The notes: a model not told the origin generated them from the sequence alone. 64,000 nucleotides of DNA from Plesiomonas shigelloides (GCF_900087055.1 NZ_LT575468.1:1426001-1490000); one strand, 5' to 3'. Shown: positions 16,965-28,808, counted from the stretch's first letter. Translations and numbers: made by a program.

Positions 16965-18107
16965 TCACTCACGCACTTTACGGCGCAATTTCAATTGTAA
17001 ATTGGTGCGAGGAATACAGCTACAGGCCAAAATTTTATCCCCGCGTACGGCTGAGTTGGTCAGCGCAGTCACTTCACCCGACAACAGCGTAACACGGCAT
17101 GTGCCACACAGTCCTGCGCGGCATGATGACGGAATAGGCACATTGTGTGCTTCCAGCTGATCGAGCAGGGTGTGATGATTGTTGCCGGTAAACGCGATAT
17201 CTCCGCTGGCAATTCCGTGGGTTTCGATTAACACCGAATGCAGCGGTTCCAGACGCTCTTCGTGTGTATGCGCCGGTAGTGGATGGGCATTATCCGGATA
17301 AACGCGCGGCTCTGCGGTTTCCAGCACTTCGACCGGCATATCTAAACGCACCAAACCTTGATTACGGGCAATCAGGTTTTGGCCAAAATCGACATCATTA
17401 CCGTAGCGGCGAAATTGGGTCAGCGTATGCAGCGGCTCGCGTTGGTTATGTAGCGTACCATCGGCCGGATTCACCGTCGTTAGAATGCAACGGCCACAGG
17501 GTTGGACCACATCAAAAATCACCTCGCCAATGCGGATCACCTTCCAGCTATCTTCAGCAAATGGCTCAGTATCGCGCACCACCAAATTCGGGCGGAACTG
17601 GCGCATTGTAAGAGGCTGTGAGCAGCGCTGCTGTAAAGCGTCAAGGGAGGCAGCAGAAATCAGCAGTAGCGGATAACCATCGGCATACGAGAGCGGTTGC
17701 TCGGCGTGACCTTCCACCCGTCGTTCGGAATGAAAGCCGGTCCAGCGCAAACAAAGTGTGCGTCCGAGTTTCTCACTCAACCACAGATTCACCGTCTCTG
17801 GCGCTACCAATGAGGCGAAATGGTTTCCCCACACTTCGGAAGGGGCTCGCTGGGTAAAATCGCGATAAAATACCGCGATACTGTCGCCATCCGGACTATG
17901 AATCACCACGCCATCAGGTAACAGCGCCGTCTGGAACAACACCAATTGCGGCATCTCACGCGCGGTCACAAAGCGCCCATCGGGATCGGCCAGCATCATC
18001 ATGCGATCAAACGCCAAGCCACTTTCCACCACTTGGGCACTGGATACCTCAATGCCGCGGGTGGATTTGATGGGGTGTACATAAATCTCAGACAGCGAAG
18101 GTTTCAT
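16965..18107 (-). CDS. ycbX: YcbX-type MOSC/2Fe-2S protein
   Basis: The 380-residue protein has three parts: an N-terminal MOSC beta-barrel domain (LSEIYVHPIKSTRGIEV), the MOSC domain with the cofactor-ligating cysteine in VVQPCGRCILTTV, and a C-terminal plant-type 2Fe-2S ferredoxin (CRAGLCGTC, later ACSC). E. coli YcbX is a molybdenum-cofactor enzyme that reduces N-hydroxylated base analogues, with CysJ as electron donor. An upstream extension to 18143 exists, but I chose the ATG at 18107 because AAAGGA lies at good spacing before it and the protein then begins as in other YcbX proteins. The moa genes that make its cofactor lie in the same window at 58-61 kb. Confidence 0.9.
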   Translation of the reverse strand: MKPSLSEIYVHPIKSTRGIEVSSAQVVESGLAFDRMMMLADPDGRFVTAREMPQLVLFQTALLPDGVVIHSPDGDSIAVFYRDFTQRAPSEVWGNHFASLVAPETVNLWLSEKLGRTLCLRWTGFHSERRVEGHAEQPLSYADGYPLLLISAASLDALQQRCSQPLTMRQFRPNLVVRDTEPFAEDSWKVIRIGEVIFDVVQPCGRCILTTVNPADGTLHNQREPLHTLTQFRRYGNDVDFGQNLIARNQGLVRLDMPVEVLETAEPRVYPDNAHPLPAHTHEERLEPLHSVLIETHGIASGDIAFTGNNHHTLLDQLEAHNVPIPSSCRAGLCGTCRVTLLSGEVTALTNSAVRGDKILACSCIPRTNLQLKLRRKVRE

Positions 18108-18396
18108 TACAGAGATCCTTTCCGGGTTAAAGAGTCTGCGCAAAATTAAGGTGTTACCGGTTTGATTAAAATACTGACTGGCGCAGTGATGACCGCCTGT
18201 ATCATCCGGATGCTAGGCAGTGTATGCAAGCACGCGCAACGCGAAAAGAGCGCTTTCACACGCGGCAACAGAACACACAGAACAGAAACATCAGTGCGTG
18301 ATGTTAGGCTCGGTTATGTTGGTTTGTGTGTTTAAAAGGCACAGCTTGTTGGTTTAGATTATTTTTCTTTAACGAAAGAACAAAATAATATAATAA
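18108..18396. other. Non-coding region upstream of ycbX
   Basis: No supportable ORF is seen between the ycbX start and the cspD terminator. The right part (18340-18400) is strongly AT-rich. It should hold the leftward ycbX promoter. I see no clear operator. Confidence 0.4.
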
Positions 18397-18421
18397 AAAA
18401 GCAGACCTAAAGTCTGCTTTT
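18397..18421 (-). terminator. Intrinsic terminator of cspD
   Basis: AAAAGCAGAC (18397-18406) pairs with GTCTGCTTTT (18412-18421) around a five-base loop. On the minus strand the stem is followed by a T-rich tract, as expected for ending cspD. Confidence 0.9.
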
Positions 18422-18446
18422 TTGAATGACACAGGAAAGCCGCCGA

Positions 18447-18674
18447 TTATTTAATCAGCTCAGCTTCTGTCGAGGGGACAATGATATTGGTTGCATGACA
18501 ACCTTTGGGGCCGCGGTGCATTTCGAATTGCACCTCTTGTCCTGCTTTAAGCGTACGATAGCCATCCATTTGGATGATGGAATAGTGGGCGAAGATATCG
18601 TCACCACCATTGCTCGGACAGATGAAACCAAATCCCTTGGCATTGTTGAACCACTTAACAGTACCCGTTTCCAT
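18447..18674 (-). CDS. cspD: Cold-shock-like protein CspD
   Basis: The 75-residue protein is a single cold-shock domain with RNP1-like KGFGFI and RNP2-like DIFAHY, and the CspD-specific stretch IQMDGYRTLKAGQEVQFE. CspD is a stationary-phase, single-strand nucleic-acid-binding inhibitor of replication in E. coli rather than a cold-induced chaperone. The open frame continues upstream to 18782, but the ATG at 18674 gives the exact family N-terminus (METGTVKWFNNAKGFGF) and has GAGG immediately upstream. It diverges from clpS, as in E. coli. Confidence 0.95.
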   Translation of the reverse strand: METGTVKWFNNAKGFGFICPSNGGDDIFAHYSIIQMDGYRTLKAGQEVQFEMHRGPKGCHATNIIVPSTEAELIK

Positions 18675-18915
18675 ACCTCTACATCCCTCGAGTGATACCA
18701 TACAGACATACCCGTGATGTAAAACAACAAATTCGGCCATCAGAGACAAAAAGCCACTGATTGGTCGAAATATACACACCACTTAGCGATACACTCTAGT
18801 AGAATTGATCGTAACGTCAAGGCGACAAAGGTCGCATTGAGGATGTCTTCACTAAAATTTCACCGAAATTAACATTTCATTCGCATCCGATGACCGTAAA
18901 GACTACGATAGAGTT

Positions 18916-19233
18916 ATGAGTAATTTAGACTGGATTGGAATTGATGAGCTCGTCAGGGACGAAGAAAAAACAACGGTTAAGCCACCGTCTATGTATAAGG
19001 TTGTACTGAACAACGATGACTATACCCCGATGGATTTTGTTATCGAAGTGTTGGCTAAGTTCTTCAGCTTGGACATAGAGAAGGCGACACAATTAATGTT
19101 GACTGTGCACTATCAGGGTAAAGCAATTTGTGGCATTTTTACTGCTGAGGTAGCAGAGACAAAAGTTGTGCAAGTTAATCAGTATGCCCGTGAGCACGAC
19201 CATCCATTGCTGTGTTCAATGGAAAAAGCCTGA
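18916..19233 (+). CDS. clpS: ClpA adaptor protein ClpS
   Basis: The 105-residue adaptor recognises proteins with Leu, Phe, Tyr or Trp at the N-terminus and delivers them to ClpAP. The core is seen as [20 protein letters not shown], containing the NDDYTPM substrate-pocket segment, followed by [20 protein letters not shown] and the C-terminal [13 protein letters not shown]. It is separated by 74 bp from clpA on the same strand. Aat and Bpt, which create the N-terminal signals ClpS reads, are encoded about 3 kb away. Confidence 0.96.
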   Translation: MSNLDWIGIDELVRDEEKTTVKPPSMYKVVLNNDDYTPMDFVIEVLAKFFSLDIEKATQLMLTVHYQGKAICGIFTAEVAETKVVQVNQYAREHDHPLLCSMEKA

Positions 19234-19307
19234 CACCGGAAAACTGAAAAGTTAACTGCTGTTAGCCATGCTCCCGGCATCTATCTCGGCGTCTAGGGGA
19301 GGTGCCT

Positions 19308-21611
19308 ATGCTCAATAAAGAACTTGAATTAAGTCTGAACCTCGCATTTGCCAAAGCGCGTGAGCAACGGCATGAGTTCATGACCGTCGAGCACCTTTTG
19401 CTCGCACTGATTGATAACAGTTCAGCCCGTGAGGCATTGGAAGCCTGCTCCGTCAATCTGGATATGCTGCGTAACGATCTGTCGGTGTTTATCGAACAGA
19501 CCACACCACTCATTGCCGAAGAAGACAGTGAGCGTGAAACGCAGCCGACCTTAAGTTTTCAACGAGTACTGCAGCGTGCGGTTTTCCACGTGCAGTCTTC
19601 CGGTCGTAGTGAAGTCTCCGGCGCTAATGTGCTGGTGGCTATCTTTAGCGAACAAGAATCTCAGGCCGCTTACCTGCTCAAAAAATACGATGTCAGCCGT
19701 CTGGATGTCGTGAACTTCATTTCGCACGGCATTCGTAAAGAAGCACCTAATCAAAGCAATTCCACCGGTAGCAGCAGTGCACCGGGCAATGCTGCGTCGG
19801 CCGCCAATTCTGGCGAAGAGGGCGAAGAGCGTCTGGAAAGCTTTGCCACTAACTTAAACCAGCTGGCCCGTGTCGGTGGTATTGATCCGCTGATTGGCCG
19901 CGATAAAGAGCTGGAGCGTACCGTTCAGGTATTGTGCCGTCGTCGTAAAAATAACCCGCTGCTGGTTGGTGAGGCTGGGGTGGGTAAAACAGCGATTGCC
20001 GAAGGTCTGGCCTGGCGGATAGTGGAAGGCGATGTACCGGAAATCATGCTCAACTGCGTGATTTACTCACTGGATATTGGCTCGTTGTTGGCGGGTACCA
20101 AATACCGTGGTGATTTTGAAAAACGCTTTAAAACCATCTTGCGTCAACTGGAGCGGGAAGAGAACGCCATCCTGTTTATCGATGAAATTCATACCATCAT
20201 CGGTGCTGGGGCGGCCTCGGGTGGACAAGTGGATGCCGCGAACCTGATTAAACCGCTGCTCTCGGGTGGTAAGATTCGGGTGATGGGCTCTACCACGTAT
20301 CAGGAATTTTCGAATATCTTCGAAAAAGACCGTGCTCTGGCGCGTCGCTTCCAGAAGATTGATGTGATTGAGCCGTCAGTAGACGAAACCACGAAGATCC
20401 TGATGGGCTTGAAGCCAAAATATGAAGCGCACCACGATGTTCGCTATACCAGCAAAGCGATCCGTGCTGCGGTGGAGCTGTCCGCTAAGTACATCAATGA
20501 GCGCCATTTGCCGGATAAGGCGATTGACGTGATTGACGAAGCCGGTGCTCGTTGCCGTTTAGCTCCAGCCGGCAAACGCAAGAAAACCGTTAACGTCAGC
20601 GACATTGAATCGGTAGTGGCGCGTATTGCCCGCATTCCAGAAAAATCAGTCTCTTCCAGTGATCGCGATATTCTGCGCTCGTTGGATGACAAGCTGAAAA
20701 TGCTGGTCTTTGGTCAAGATAAAGCCATTGAAGTGCTGACTGAAGCCATCAAGATGAGCCGTGCAGGGCTGTCACAAGATAACAAACCGGTGGGTTCATT
20801 CTTGTTTGCCGGCCCAACTGGGGTGGGTAAAACCGAAGTTACCGTACAGCTGGCGCGCGCCATGGGGATTGAGCTGCTGCGCTTTGATATGTCCGAATAC
20901 ATGGAGCGTCACACTGTCAGCCGCCTGATTGGTGCGCCTCCAGGTTATGTCGGCTTTGATCAGGGCGGTTTGCTAACCGATGCGGTGATCAAGCATCCTC
21001 ATTCGGTGGTTTTGCTGGATGAAATCGAAAAAGCGCACCCTGATGTCTTTAACCTGCTGTTGCAGGTGATGGATAACGGTACGCTGACCGACAACAATGG
21101 CCGTAAAGCGGATTTTCGTAACGTCGTGTTGGTGATGACCACCAACGCCGGTGTGCAGGAAACGCAGCGCAAATCCATTGGCTTCAAGCAGCAGGACAAC
21201 AGCATCGATGCCTTGGGCGAAATCAAGAAGGTGTTCTCGCCAGAGTTCCGTAACCGTCTGGACAACATCATCTGGTTTAACCATCTGACACCGGAGATCA
21301 TTCATCAGGTGGTCGACAAGTTCATCGTGCAGCTGCAAGCACAGTTGGATGCTAAAGGCGTCTCGATGGAGGTCAGCGCCGAAGCCCGCAACTGGTTGGC
21401 AGAGAAAGGTTATGATCAGGCGATGGGCGCACGTCCTATGAGTCGTGTGATTCAGGATAACCTGAAAAAACCACTGGCGAACGAACTGCTGTTCGGTTCA
21501 CTGACGCACGGTGGCGTGGTGAAAGTCGGGGTGGATACAGAAGGCAATGTGCTGACTTATCAGTTTAGCAGTGCCAGTACTCGCCGCGAAGAAGAGGGCA
21601 TGGTGCATTAA
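19308..21611 (+). CDS. clpA: ATP-dependent Clp protease ATP-binding subunit ClpA
   Basis: The 767-residue AAA+ unfoldase contains the N-terminal double repeat that binds ClpS (residues 1-140), a linker rich in Ser/Gly/Asn (about 148-170), AAA module 1 with Walker [14 protein letters not shown] and Walker [10 protein letters not shown], and module 2 with [10 protein letters not shown] and [11 protein letters not shown]. Near 610-620 is the ClpP-binding loop region (QRKSIGF carrying the IGF-like tripeptide). A GTG at 19302 lies two codons upstream in frame; I chose ATG 19308, which has GGGGAGG five bases before it and matches the E. coli start MLN. It partners with ClpP, which is not in this window. 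Confidence 0.97.
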   Translation: MLNKELELSLNLAFAKAREQRHEFMTVEHLLLALIDNSSAREALEACSVNLDMLRNDLSVFIEQTTPLIAEEDSERETQPTLSFQRVLQRAVFHVQSSGRSEVSGANVLVAIFSEQESQAAYLLKKYDVSRLDVVNFISHGIRKEAPNQSNSTGSSSAPGNAASAANSGEEGEERLESFATNLNQLARVGGIDPLIGRDKELERTVQVLCRRRKNNPLLVGEAGVGKTAIAEGLAWRIVEGDVPEIMLNCVIYSLDIGSLLAGTKYRGDFEKRFKTILRQLEREENAILFIDEIHTIIGAGAASGGQVDAANLIKPLLSGGKIRVMGSTTYQEFSNIFEKDRALARRFQKIDVIEPSVDETTKILMGLKPKYEAHHDVRYTSKAIRAAVELSAKYINERHLPDKAIDVIDEAGARCRLAPAGKRKKTVNVSDIESVVARIARIPEKSVSSSDRDILRSLDDKLKMLVFGQDKAIEVLTEAIKMSRAGLSQDNKPVGSFLFAGPTGVGKTEVTVQLARAMGIELLRFDMSEYMERHTVSRLIGAPPGYVGFDQGGLLTDAVIKHPHSVVLLDEIEKAHPDVFNLLLQVMDNGTLTDNNGRKADFRNVVLVMTTNAGVQETQRKSIGFKQQDNSIDALGEIKKVFSPEFRNRLDNIIWFNHLTPEIIHQVVDKFIVQLQAQLDAKGVSMEVSAEARNWLAEKGYDQAMGARPMSRVIQDNLKKPLANELLFGSLTHGGVVKVGVDTEGNVLTYQFSSASTRREEEGMVH

Positions 21612-21637
21612 TCATTACAAAGATTAATCACGTGATC

Positions 21638-21704
21638 GGCTCTTGTGCAGGAGCAAGAGCCAACGTCAAGACATAAAAAAACCCGGAGCAATCCGGGTTT
21701 TTTT
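21638..21704. terminator. Bidirectional terminator between clpA and infA
   Basis: AAAAAACCCGGA (from 21675) pairs with TCCGGGTTTTTTT (21692-21704) around a GCAA tetraloop, giving poly-U tails on both strands for convergent clpA and infA. A second hairpin just before it (GGCTCTTG 21638-21645 with CAAGAGCC 21654-21661) has no T-tract and may stabilise the clpA 3' end. Confidence 0.9.
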
Positions 21705-21714
21705 ATAACCGCGA

Positions 21715-21933
<219 letters not shown>

Positions 21934-22033
21934 CTATTCCTCGTTAAGGCTTACAACCTGAATAATAACCGGCAGATAATGCCGAAAAACGTCGATAGTG
22001 TAAAGGCAACAGGGCATTAAAGCTGGTTAAAAC

Positions 22034-22753
22034 TCAGCATTCATTGACCCACTGCCAACCTGTCTGGGTTAATTCCTGTGCCGGACGGAAGCGTTTTTTA
22101 TAAGACATCGCCCTGCAGGCATCAACTTGATAACCGGGATAGACCCAGCGTTTTCCACTCTGTTTTGACCATTCCAGCTGTTTCATCAGCATCGCAACAC
22201 CCGGTGAGTGGGCGCTCAGATCCGGATCAAAAAAGGTATAGCAGGCACTGAGTGCATCAGGTAATACATCTGTCACTGCTACCGCGACCAGACGATCCTC
22301 CAGATACATACAAAGATAAGCCACATCGAGCCACTGACATTCCGCAAAGGATTCAAACTGCGCTTTATCCGGCGGATACATACTGCCGCCAGCGTGACGG
22401 GCACTGATGTACCTGGCATACAGAGCGAAAAACTCAGGCGGTAGTTTATCATAAATTCGCCACGAGGCCGCACTCCAATATTTCATTGCCCGTTTTTGTG
22501 AACGGGAAGGGCTGAACTGTAGCGTACTGATCCGCAGGGATTTACACGCCGAACACGCCGGACAGTGTGGTCGATACAACGATTGTCCATTGCGCCGAAA
22601 TCCGGCGGTCAACAATTGGCTGTAACCGTCAGGCGTTAGCCACTGCTCATCGAAGATAACGCCGACTTGCTCGGTCTCTGCCGGCAGATAGCTGCAGGTG
22701 CTCGGCGGGCTGAGCCACAACTGGATACAATGTGAAGTCTGTGATTCGGGCAT
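22034..22753 (-). CDS. bpt: Aspartate/glutamate leucyltransferase Bpt
   Basis: The 239-residue protein is a member of the Ate1/Bpt family. Bpt transfers leucine from Leu-tRNA to proteins with N-terminal Asp or Glu, turning them into ClpS/ClpAP substrates. The N-terminal cysteine motif is seen as CPACSACKSLRIS, and later blocks include RAMKYW, HAGGSMYPP and YPGYQVDACRAMSYKKRFRP in part. E. coli lacks this enzyme, although it is common in Vibrio and other gammaproteobacteria. The gene sits 40 bases after aat on the same strand, so the two aminoacyltransferases are probably co-expressed. The original family name is arginyltransferase (Ate), but the bacterial branch uses leucine. Confidence 0.92.
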   Translation of the reverse strand: MPESQTSHCIQLWLSPPSTCSYLPAETEQVGVIFDEQWLTPDGYSQLLTAGFRRNGQSLYRPHCPACSACKSLRISTLQFSPSRSQKRAMKYWSAASWRIYDKLPPEFFALYARYISARHAGGSMYPPDKAQFESFAECQWLDVAYLCMYLEDRLVAVAVTDVLPDALSACYTFFDPDLSAHSPGVAMLMKQLEWSKQSGKRWVYPGYQVDACRAMSYKKRFRPAQELTQTGWQWVNEC

Positions 22754-22793
22754 AGTGTTTGTCTTGATTCAAAAGGTCGCTGCACGTGCGGCA

Positions 22794-23555
22794 TTAATCG
22801 GGCGTTCGGCTCTGAATATCGCCAGATGGCATTGGCGGTTTTCCGTTACGCGATTCAAAACGGTAGGCCAATTCACGCGGCTGCCAGAAAGAGGCCGGTA
22901 ATGACTGTGTCTGATGTTCGACTAAAATTCGCTGAAAATCGCTACGTGGCAGACTCACGGCGCCCAGCGAGGCCAAATGGGGATTCATCACCTGACAATC
23001 AATTAGCGTGCCACCAGCCTGATAAAAGGCCTGATTAAACGTGAGTAACGCCGTTTTGGAGGCGTTATCCTGTAACGAAAACATCGATTCGCCACAAAAT
23101 ACCTGCCCGATCGCCACCCCATACAATCCCCCCACCAACGTATCGCCTTGCCAGACTTCGATGGAATGTGCGATGCCTAAGTGATGCAGGCGCACATAAG
23201 CGGCCTGAATTTGATCTGAGATCCACGTTTCGCCGCTGCGTACATCCGCACAGTGGTGAATGACATCACTAAAGGCGCGATTTACGGTGACGCGAAACGG
23301 TGATTTTTTCAGCCACTTGCGCATACTGCGATTGGGTTGCAGCTGTGCGGGAAAAAATACCGCGCGTGGATCGGGCGACCACCAGAGTATAGGTTCGCCG
23401 GGGTTAAACCATGGGAAAATGCCATGGCGATAGGCATTCAGTAAGCGCTCGACACTCAGATCGCCACCAAAGGCAAGCAAGCCGTTCGGATCGGTGAGCG
23501 CCGAATCGATGGGCGGAAAATCTGTATTCTCAGCAGAAAGTGCATGCAGCCACAT
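22794..23555 (-). CDS. aat: Leucyl/phenylalanyl-tRNA--protein transferase Aat
   Basis: The 253-residue enzyme adds Leu or Phe to N-terminal Lys or Arg, producing N-degrons for ClpS. Family blocks include FPPIDSALTDPNGLLAFGGD, YRHGIFPWFNPGEPILWWSP, DPRAVFFP and GLYGVAIGQVFCGESMFS. It precedes bpt in the same operon. The residues after 240 (SRNGKPPMPSGD) are a variable tail. In E. coli, aat sits next to infA and cydCD as here. Confidence 0.96.
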   Translation of the reverse strand: MWLHALSAENTDFPPIDSALTDPNGLLAFGGDLSVERLLNAYRHGIFPWFNPGEPILWWSPDPRAVFFPAQLQPNRSMRKWLKKSPFRVTVNRAFSDVIHHCADVRSGETWISDQIQAAYVRLHHLGIAHSIEVWQGDTLVGGLYGVAIGQVFCGESMFSLQDNASKTALLTFNQAFYQAGGTLIDCQVMNPHLASLGAVSLPRSDFQRILVEHQTQSLPASFWQPRELAYRFESRNGKPPMPSGDIQSRTPD

Positions 23556-23790
23556 GGTGCTTCTCTGTTACCACACTGAAATTGTTAACCTAACTGGAAC
23601 GTCTTACCAAACAAGCGGTTAACCGGCGCTATAAAATAAAAGCGCCGTTGTTTAGCGTAAGAGCGCGACGCGGTAAATTTCCCCACTACTATGAACAGAT
23701 ATGACCAGACTCATGTATGGCCAGACCCATGACCAAGCCATAGCAAAACCGTAGCAAGAATGATTGCAAAACGGCAGTGGGGATCGCAAG

Positions 23791-25542
23791 TTACAGGCGT
23801 TGGTGCAGCTGATAATAACGCCCTTGTTGGGTCATCAGTTCGCTGTGGCTACCTTGCTCGATGATTTGGCCTTCTTCCATCACGCAGATCCGGTCATATT
23901 GATCCAGTCCGCTTAGACGGTGGGTAACGGCAATCACCGATTTACCGCGGCTATGCGTTTCTAGCAGCGCTAAGATCTTATGCTCAGTATCGGCATCAAG
24001 CCCTTCTGTTGGCTCATCGAGCAGCATCAGGGGCGCGTTGTGCAGCAAGGCGCGGGCAATGCCTAAACGGCGCTGTTCACCACCAGACAGAGGACGACCG
24101 CCGTCACCCAGCCACATATCCAGCCCTTCACCGTCCAGTAAGGTGTCGAGGCCAACATCACGCAGCACATCACTTAAGTGCGCGTCACTGGCGCGTGGGT
24201 CGCCCAGCAGTAAGTTTTGGCGCAGGGTAGCGCTAAAAATGTGTACGCGCTGTGAGACCACTGAAATTGCTTGGCGCAGTTGGCTTTCCGGTAACAAACG
24301 GATATCGGTGTCACCTAACGCAATAGAGCCATGCTGCGGGTCATAGGCGCGCGTCAGCAAATTGAGCAAGGTCGACTTACCACAGCCGGTTTTTCCCAGC
24401 AGAGCGATCCGCTCACCCGCAGCAAGATGCAAACTGACATCGCGCAGAACCGGTTGGTCTGGCGTATAACCGAAAGTGACATGCTGGATATTCAGTTGCA
24501 GCGCCGGATTGGCAGCTGTTTCACCCGCACAGGCTTTATCTTCTGGCTCAGTTACAAACTGCACTGGCGGCGTTTGTGAAATCACATCTTGCACGCGCTC
24601 CGCTGAGGCCATGACTTGTCCCAAATGCAAGAAGGCAGAGGCTACCGGAGCCAGTGCTTCGAAAGCCGCTAAGGTGACGAACACAAACAGCGCCAGTAAT
24701 GCTCCCGGATGCGGATTGCCACCGACATGATCGGCGGCTAGCCACAGCATCAGAACGGCGGTTAGGCCGGACGCCAGTACCACCAAACTTTGTGACCACG
24801 CAGCAAGCGAGGCTTCTTGTGCCTGACGCTGCTGCCATTGACGCTCGGTCGCATCCAGTTGCTCACGAACACGGCGCAGGGCGCCGAATAACACCAGCTC
24901 CGCATTGGCTTGCAACCATTCCACCAGTTGCACCCGATAGCGGCTGCGCTGCGCGGTAATATCGCGTCCGATCGGTTTACCGGCATGGTAGAAAATCACC
25001 GGCAGGATCAGCAGCAAGGCCAGCATAATGCCACCCAAGGTCAGCGCCAGACGGGTATCCAGCAACGAGAGCAGCAAAGTGGTACTGCCGATCACCACCA
25101 AGGCGGAGAGCAAGGGAGAGATCAGTCGCAAATAGATGTGATCGAGGGTATCGACATCCGCCACCAAGCGGTTTAACAGCTCGGTACGACGAAAACGCGC
25201 CAGACCACCCGGTGACAGCGGGATCAAACGGCTAAAGCAGAACACCCGCAGACGCGTTAGAACACGAAACGTGGCATCGTGCGAGACTACACGCTCAAAG
25301 TAGCGGGTCGCGGTACGGCCAATGGCCAAGCCACGCACCCCGCCCGCAGGCAGCATATAGTTGAAAGTTTTAGCGGCGATAGTCATCCCCGCTAGCGCAG
25401 AGGCAGCAAGGAACCAGCCAGACAACGCCAACAGGCCGATACTGGCACCTAGTGCCAGTATCGACAAGAGGATGCCGAGGGTCATGCGGATCCAGTGACG
25501 GCGGTATAAAACAAGAAATGGCAGTAATACACGCACGGTCAA
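23791..25542 (-). CDS. cydC: Glutathione/cysteine ABC exporter subunit CydC
   Basis: The 583-residue half-transporter has a six-helix exporter domain (residues about 1-310) and a nucleotide-binding domain with Walker A LLGKTGCGKSTLLN, signature LSGGEQRRLGIARALL and Walker B LMLLDEPTEGLD. CydDC exports cysteine and glutathione to the periplasm and is required for assembly of cytochrome bd. Its start overlaps the cydD stop by four bases. A 6-7 bp hairpin (about 23624-23647) lies downstream, without a clear U-tract. Confidence 0.95.
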   Translation of the reverse strand: MTVRVLLPFLVLYRRHWIRMTLGILLSILALGASIGLLALSGWFLAASALAGMTIAAKTFNYMLPAGGVRGLAIGRTATRYFERVVSHDATFRVLTRLRVFCFSRLIPLSPGGLARFRRTELLNRLVADVDTLDHIYLRLISPLLSALVVIGSTTLLLSLLDTRLALTLGGIMLALLLILPVIFYHAGKPIGRDITAQRSRYRVQLVEWLQANAELVLFGALRRVREQLDATERQWQQRQAQEASLAAWSQSLVVLASGLTAVLMLWLAADHVGGNPHPGALLALFVFVTLAAFEALAPVASAFLHLGQVMASAERVQDVISQTPPVQFVTEPEDKACAGETAANPALQLNIQHVTFGYTPDQPVLRDVSLHLAAGERIALLGKTGCGKSTLLNLLTRAYDPQHGSIALGDTDIRLLPESQLRQAISVVSQRVHIFSATLRQNLLLGDPRASDAHLSDVLRDVGLDTLLDGEGLDMWLGDGGRPLSGGEQRRLGIARALLHNAPLMLLDEPTEGLDADTEHKILALLETHSRGKSVIAVTHRLSGLDQYDRICVMEEGQIIEQGSHSELMTQQGRYYQLHQRL

Positions 25543-27356
25543 ATCTCCTGATTACGGTTGGCTAGCATGGCGGCAAAAGGGCCATCGCTACTGCTCAGCG
25601 TGGCAAAATCACCTTGCTGAACCAGCTTGCCATGATCCATCAGCCAGATTTGATGGCAATTGCGCACATCCTCCAGCCGGTGGGTGATCATAAAGGTGGT
25701 GCGCCCTTGGGCGGCGTGCGACAGCGCTTGCATTACCAACTGCTCACTGCGTGCATCCAGACTGGCAGTTGGTTCATCCAGCAGCAAAAATTCGCCACCA
25801 CGCAGTAGCGCACGCGCCACGGCAATCCGCTGCGCTTGACCGACAGATAATCCTGCACCTTCATCGCTGACTGGGGTATCCAGCCCTTGCGGCAGACGGG
25901 CGATAAACTCATCCGCGTGCGCCGATGCGGCGGCGCGCTGAACCTCGGCCTCTGATGCGTGTGGTGCGCCGAGCAGAATATTGTCGCGAATCGTCCCTTG
26001 CAGCAGACGCGGATTTTGTCCGACCCATGCCAGATGGTCGCGCCAGCTTTGCGGATCAAGCTCGCTTAGTTCTTGGCCGTTAACCTTGAGTGAACCGCGA
26101 TAGGGCAGAAAGCCCAGCAGCACATTCATCAGTGACGTTTTCCCTGCGCCACTGCGCCCTACGAGCGCAATCTGTTCGCCAGCTAAAATCCGAAAATCGA
26201 GCGGACCGGCCAACACCGTTCCTTGTGGCGAGAGGATCTCCAGATTTTGTGCCCAGATATGCGGCATATCGGATGCGTGCTCGGCGCTTGGCTGGCTGTT
26301 TTCATGCGCTGAACCATCTGCACGCGCTTGGTACGGTTTATCTCCCTGGGCGGGTGTTTGCGCTTCTGCTGACAGGAAATCGACCAGTGTTTCGGCTGCG
26401 CCAACCGCTTGGGCTTTAGCATGATAGAAGGTGCCTAAGTCACGCAGCGGTTGGAAAAACTCTGGAGCTAAGATCAGGACCAGAAAACCGGCAAACAGGG
26501 TGATGCCCTGACTGTAATGGCCAAAGTTCAGCTCACCCAGATAGGAAAAACCAAAGTACACGGCAACAATGGCAATGGAAACGGAGGTAAAGAACTCCAG
26601 CACGGCCGAGGACAGGAAGGCCATGTACAGCACTTCCATGGTGCGCTCACGAAAATCCTCCGCATCATGGCGGATATGATTGACTTCTGCGTTTGCGCGG
26701 TTGAATAAACGCAGCGTTTCCAAACCGCGTAAGCGATCTAAAAACGAGCCACTCAGGCGAGCCAGTGCTTGAAAGTTACGCCGGTTAGCATCGGCGGCGC
26801 CCATCCCAACCAGTGCCATGAAAAATGGGATCAGTGGGGCAGTGACCAACAAAATCACCCCTGCCGCCCAGTTAATGGGGAAGACCACGCACAGCACGAT
26901 CAGCGGGATAAACACGGCCAGATACATTTGCGGCAAATAGCGCGCAAAGAAATCCTGCATGTTTTCCACTTGCTCCAGCACCATGCTGGCCCAACTGCCA
27001 GCGGGTTTGCCGTTGATCCACGCTGGCCCCAGTTTTTCCAACCGGTCAAGTACCAGTGAGCGAATTTGGCGACGCACTTCCATCCCGCAGTAAAAGGCGC
27101 AGCGTTCGCGCAAGCGCGTGATGATCGCGCGTAGTACCACGGTGCCAACCAGCATCAGGAAATAGCGGGTCAGAGAGTCGCGCGGTTGTTGCAAGATAAT
27201 CAGGTCATTAAGTAAAACGGCCAGTAACCAGGCCTGTAATGCGATGAGTAATCCGGAAACCACACCCAGCAGCATGGTCAGGCTTTGCCAGCGGCGTGCC
27301 AATTTACTCTGCTGCTTTAGCCAGCGAGTCAGCTCGCGTTGTTTGTTTTTATCCAT
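25539..27356 (-). CDS. cydD: Glutathione/cysteine ABC exporter subunit CydD
   Basis: The 605-residue partner of CydC has an N-terminal six-helix domain and an ATPase domain with LVGRSGAGKTSLMN, signature LSVGQAQRIAVARALL and FLLLDEPTASLD. The signature is LSVGQ rather than the canonical LSGGQ. A hydrophilic insert of about 40 residues between the membrane and ATPase domains (SAEAQTPAQGDKPYQARADG and onward, near residues 335-370) appears longer than I recall from E. coli. The ATG at 27356 begins the two-gene operon. Confidence 0.95.
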   Translation of the reverse strand: MDKNKQRELTRWLKQQSKLARRWQSLTMLLGVVSGLLIALQAWLLAVLLNDLIILQQPRDSLTRYFLMLVGTVVLRAIITRLRERCAFYCGMEVRRQIRSLVLDRLEKLGPAWINGKPAGSWASMVLEQVENMQDFFARYLPQMYLAVFIPLIVLCVVFPINWAAGVILLVTAPLIPFFMALVGMGAADANRRNFQALARLSGSFLDRLRGLETLRLFNRANAEVNHIRHDAEDFRERTMEVLYMAFLSSAVLEFFTSVSIAIVAVYFGFSYLGELNFGHYSQGITLFAGFLVLILAPEFFQPLRDLGTFYHAKAQAVGAAETLVDFLSAEAQTPAQGDKPYQARADGSAHENSQPSAEHASDMPHIWAQNLEILSPQGTVLAGPLDFRILAGEQIALVGRSGAGKTSLMNVLLGFLPYRGSLKVNGQELSELDPQSWRDHLAWVGQNPRLLQGTIRDNILLGAPHASEAEVQRAAASAHADEFIARLPQGLDTPVSDEGAGLSVGQAQRIAVARALLRGGEFLLLDEPTASLDARSEQLVMQALSHAAQGRTTFMITHRLEDVRNCHQIWLMDHGKLVQQGDFATLSSSDGPFAAMLANRNQEI

Positions 27357-27691
27357 GATGTGTGCAGTGTCTTAACCTACGGGGTTCTGGCTCATGACGT
27401 GTCTACTTTGATGACTGGGTGGGTTTGACTCACCACACCGGCGTCGTATCAAAGTGTTATTGCTAAGCTTTGGGGTAAAAGCTCGCACGCCAAAAACGCA
27501 AAACCGAAAAACAACCTCTGCAAAAGACGAGATCCAATGCACCGGCCGTAAATACATAAACGGGAGCAAACTGCTCCCGTTTGCAGGAGGCGTATTCGTT
27601 ATTTGAACTTAATGCGCAATGGTGTATGTGCTACACAGCATGTGTACACATGCATTACATATGCGCATAGTGAGCACAAATAGCGCACCAA
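27357..27691. other. Intergenic region between trxB and cydD with probable trxB terminator
   Basis: No gene is supported in this 335-bp stretch. A hairpin, AAACGGGAGCA (27558-27568) with TGCTCCCGTTT (27572-27582), is followed on the minus strand by TATGTATTT and is a plausible trxB terminator. The cydD promoter should lie between 27357 and about 27540. Confidence 0.55.
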
Positions 27692-28744
<1,053 letters not shown>

Positions 28745-28808
28745 CTACGCTTCGCCACTGGGCGAAACCCAGAGCGAAGCATCACGAGGGAAGGGCAAAT
28801 CAGCGCTG

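Noticed and set aside
23624-23647. Hairpin downstream of cydC as an intrinsic terminator
   Set aside because: The stem is only 6-7 bp and no U-tract follows on the minus strand, so I mention it only within the cydC entry.
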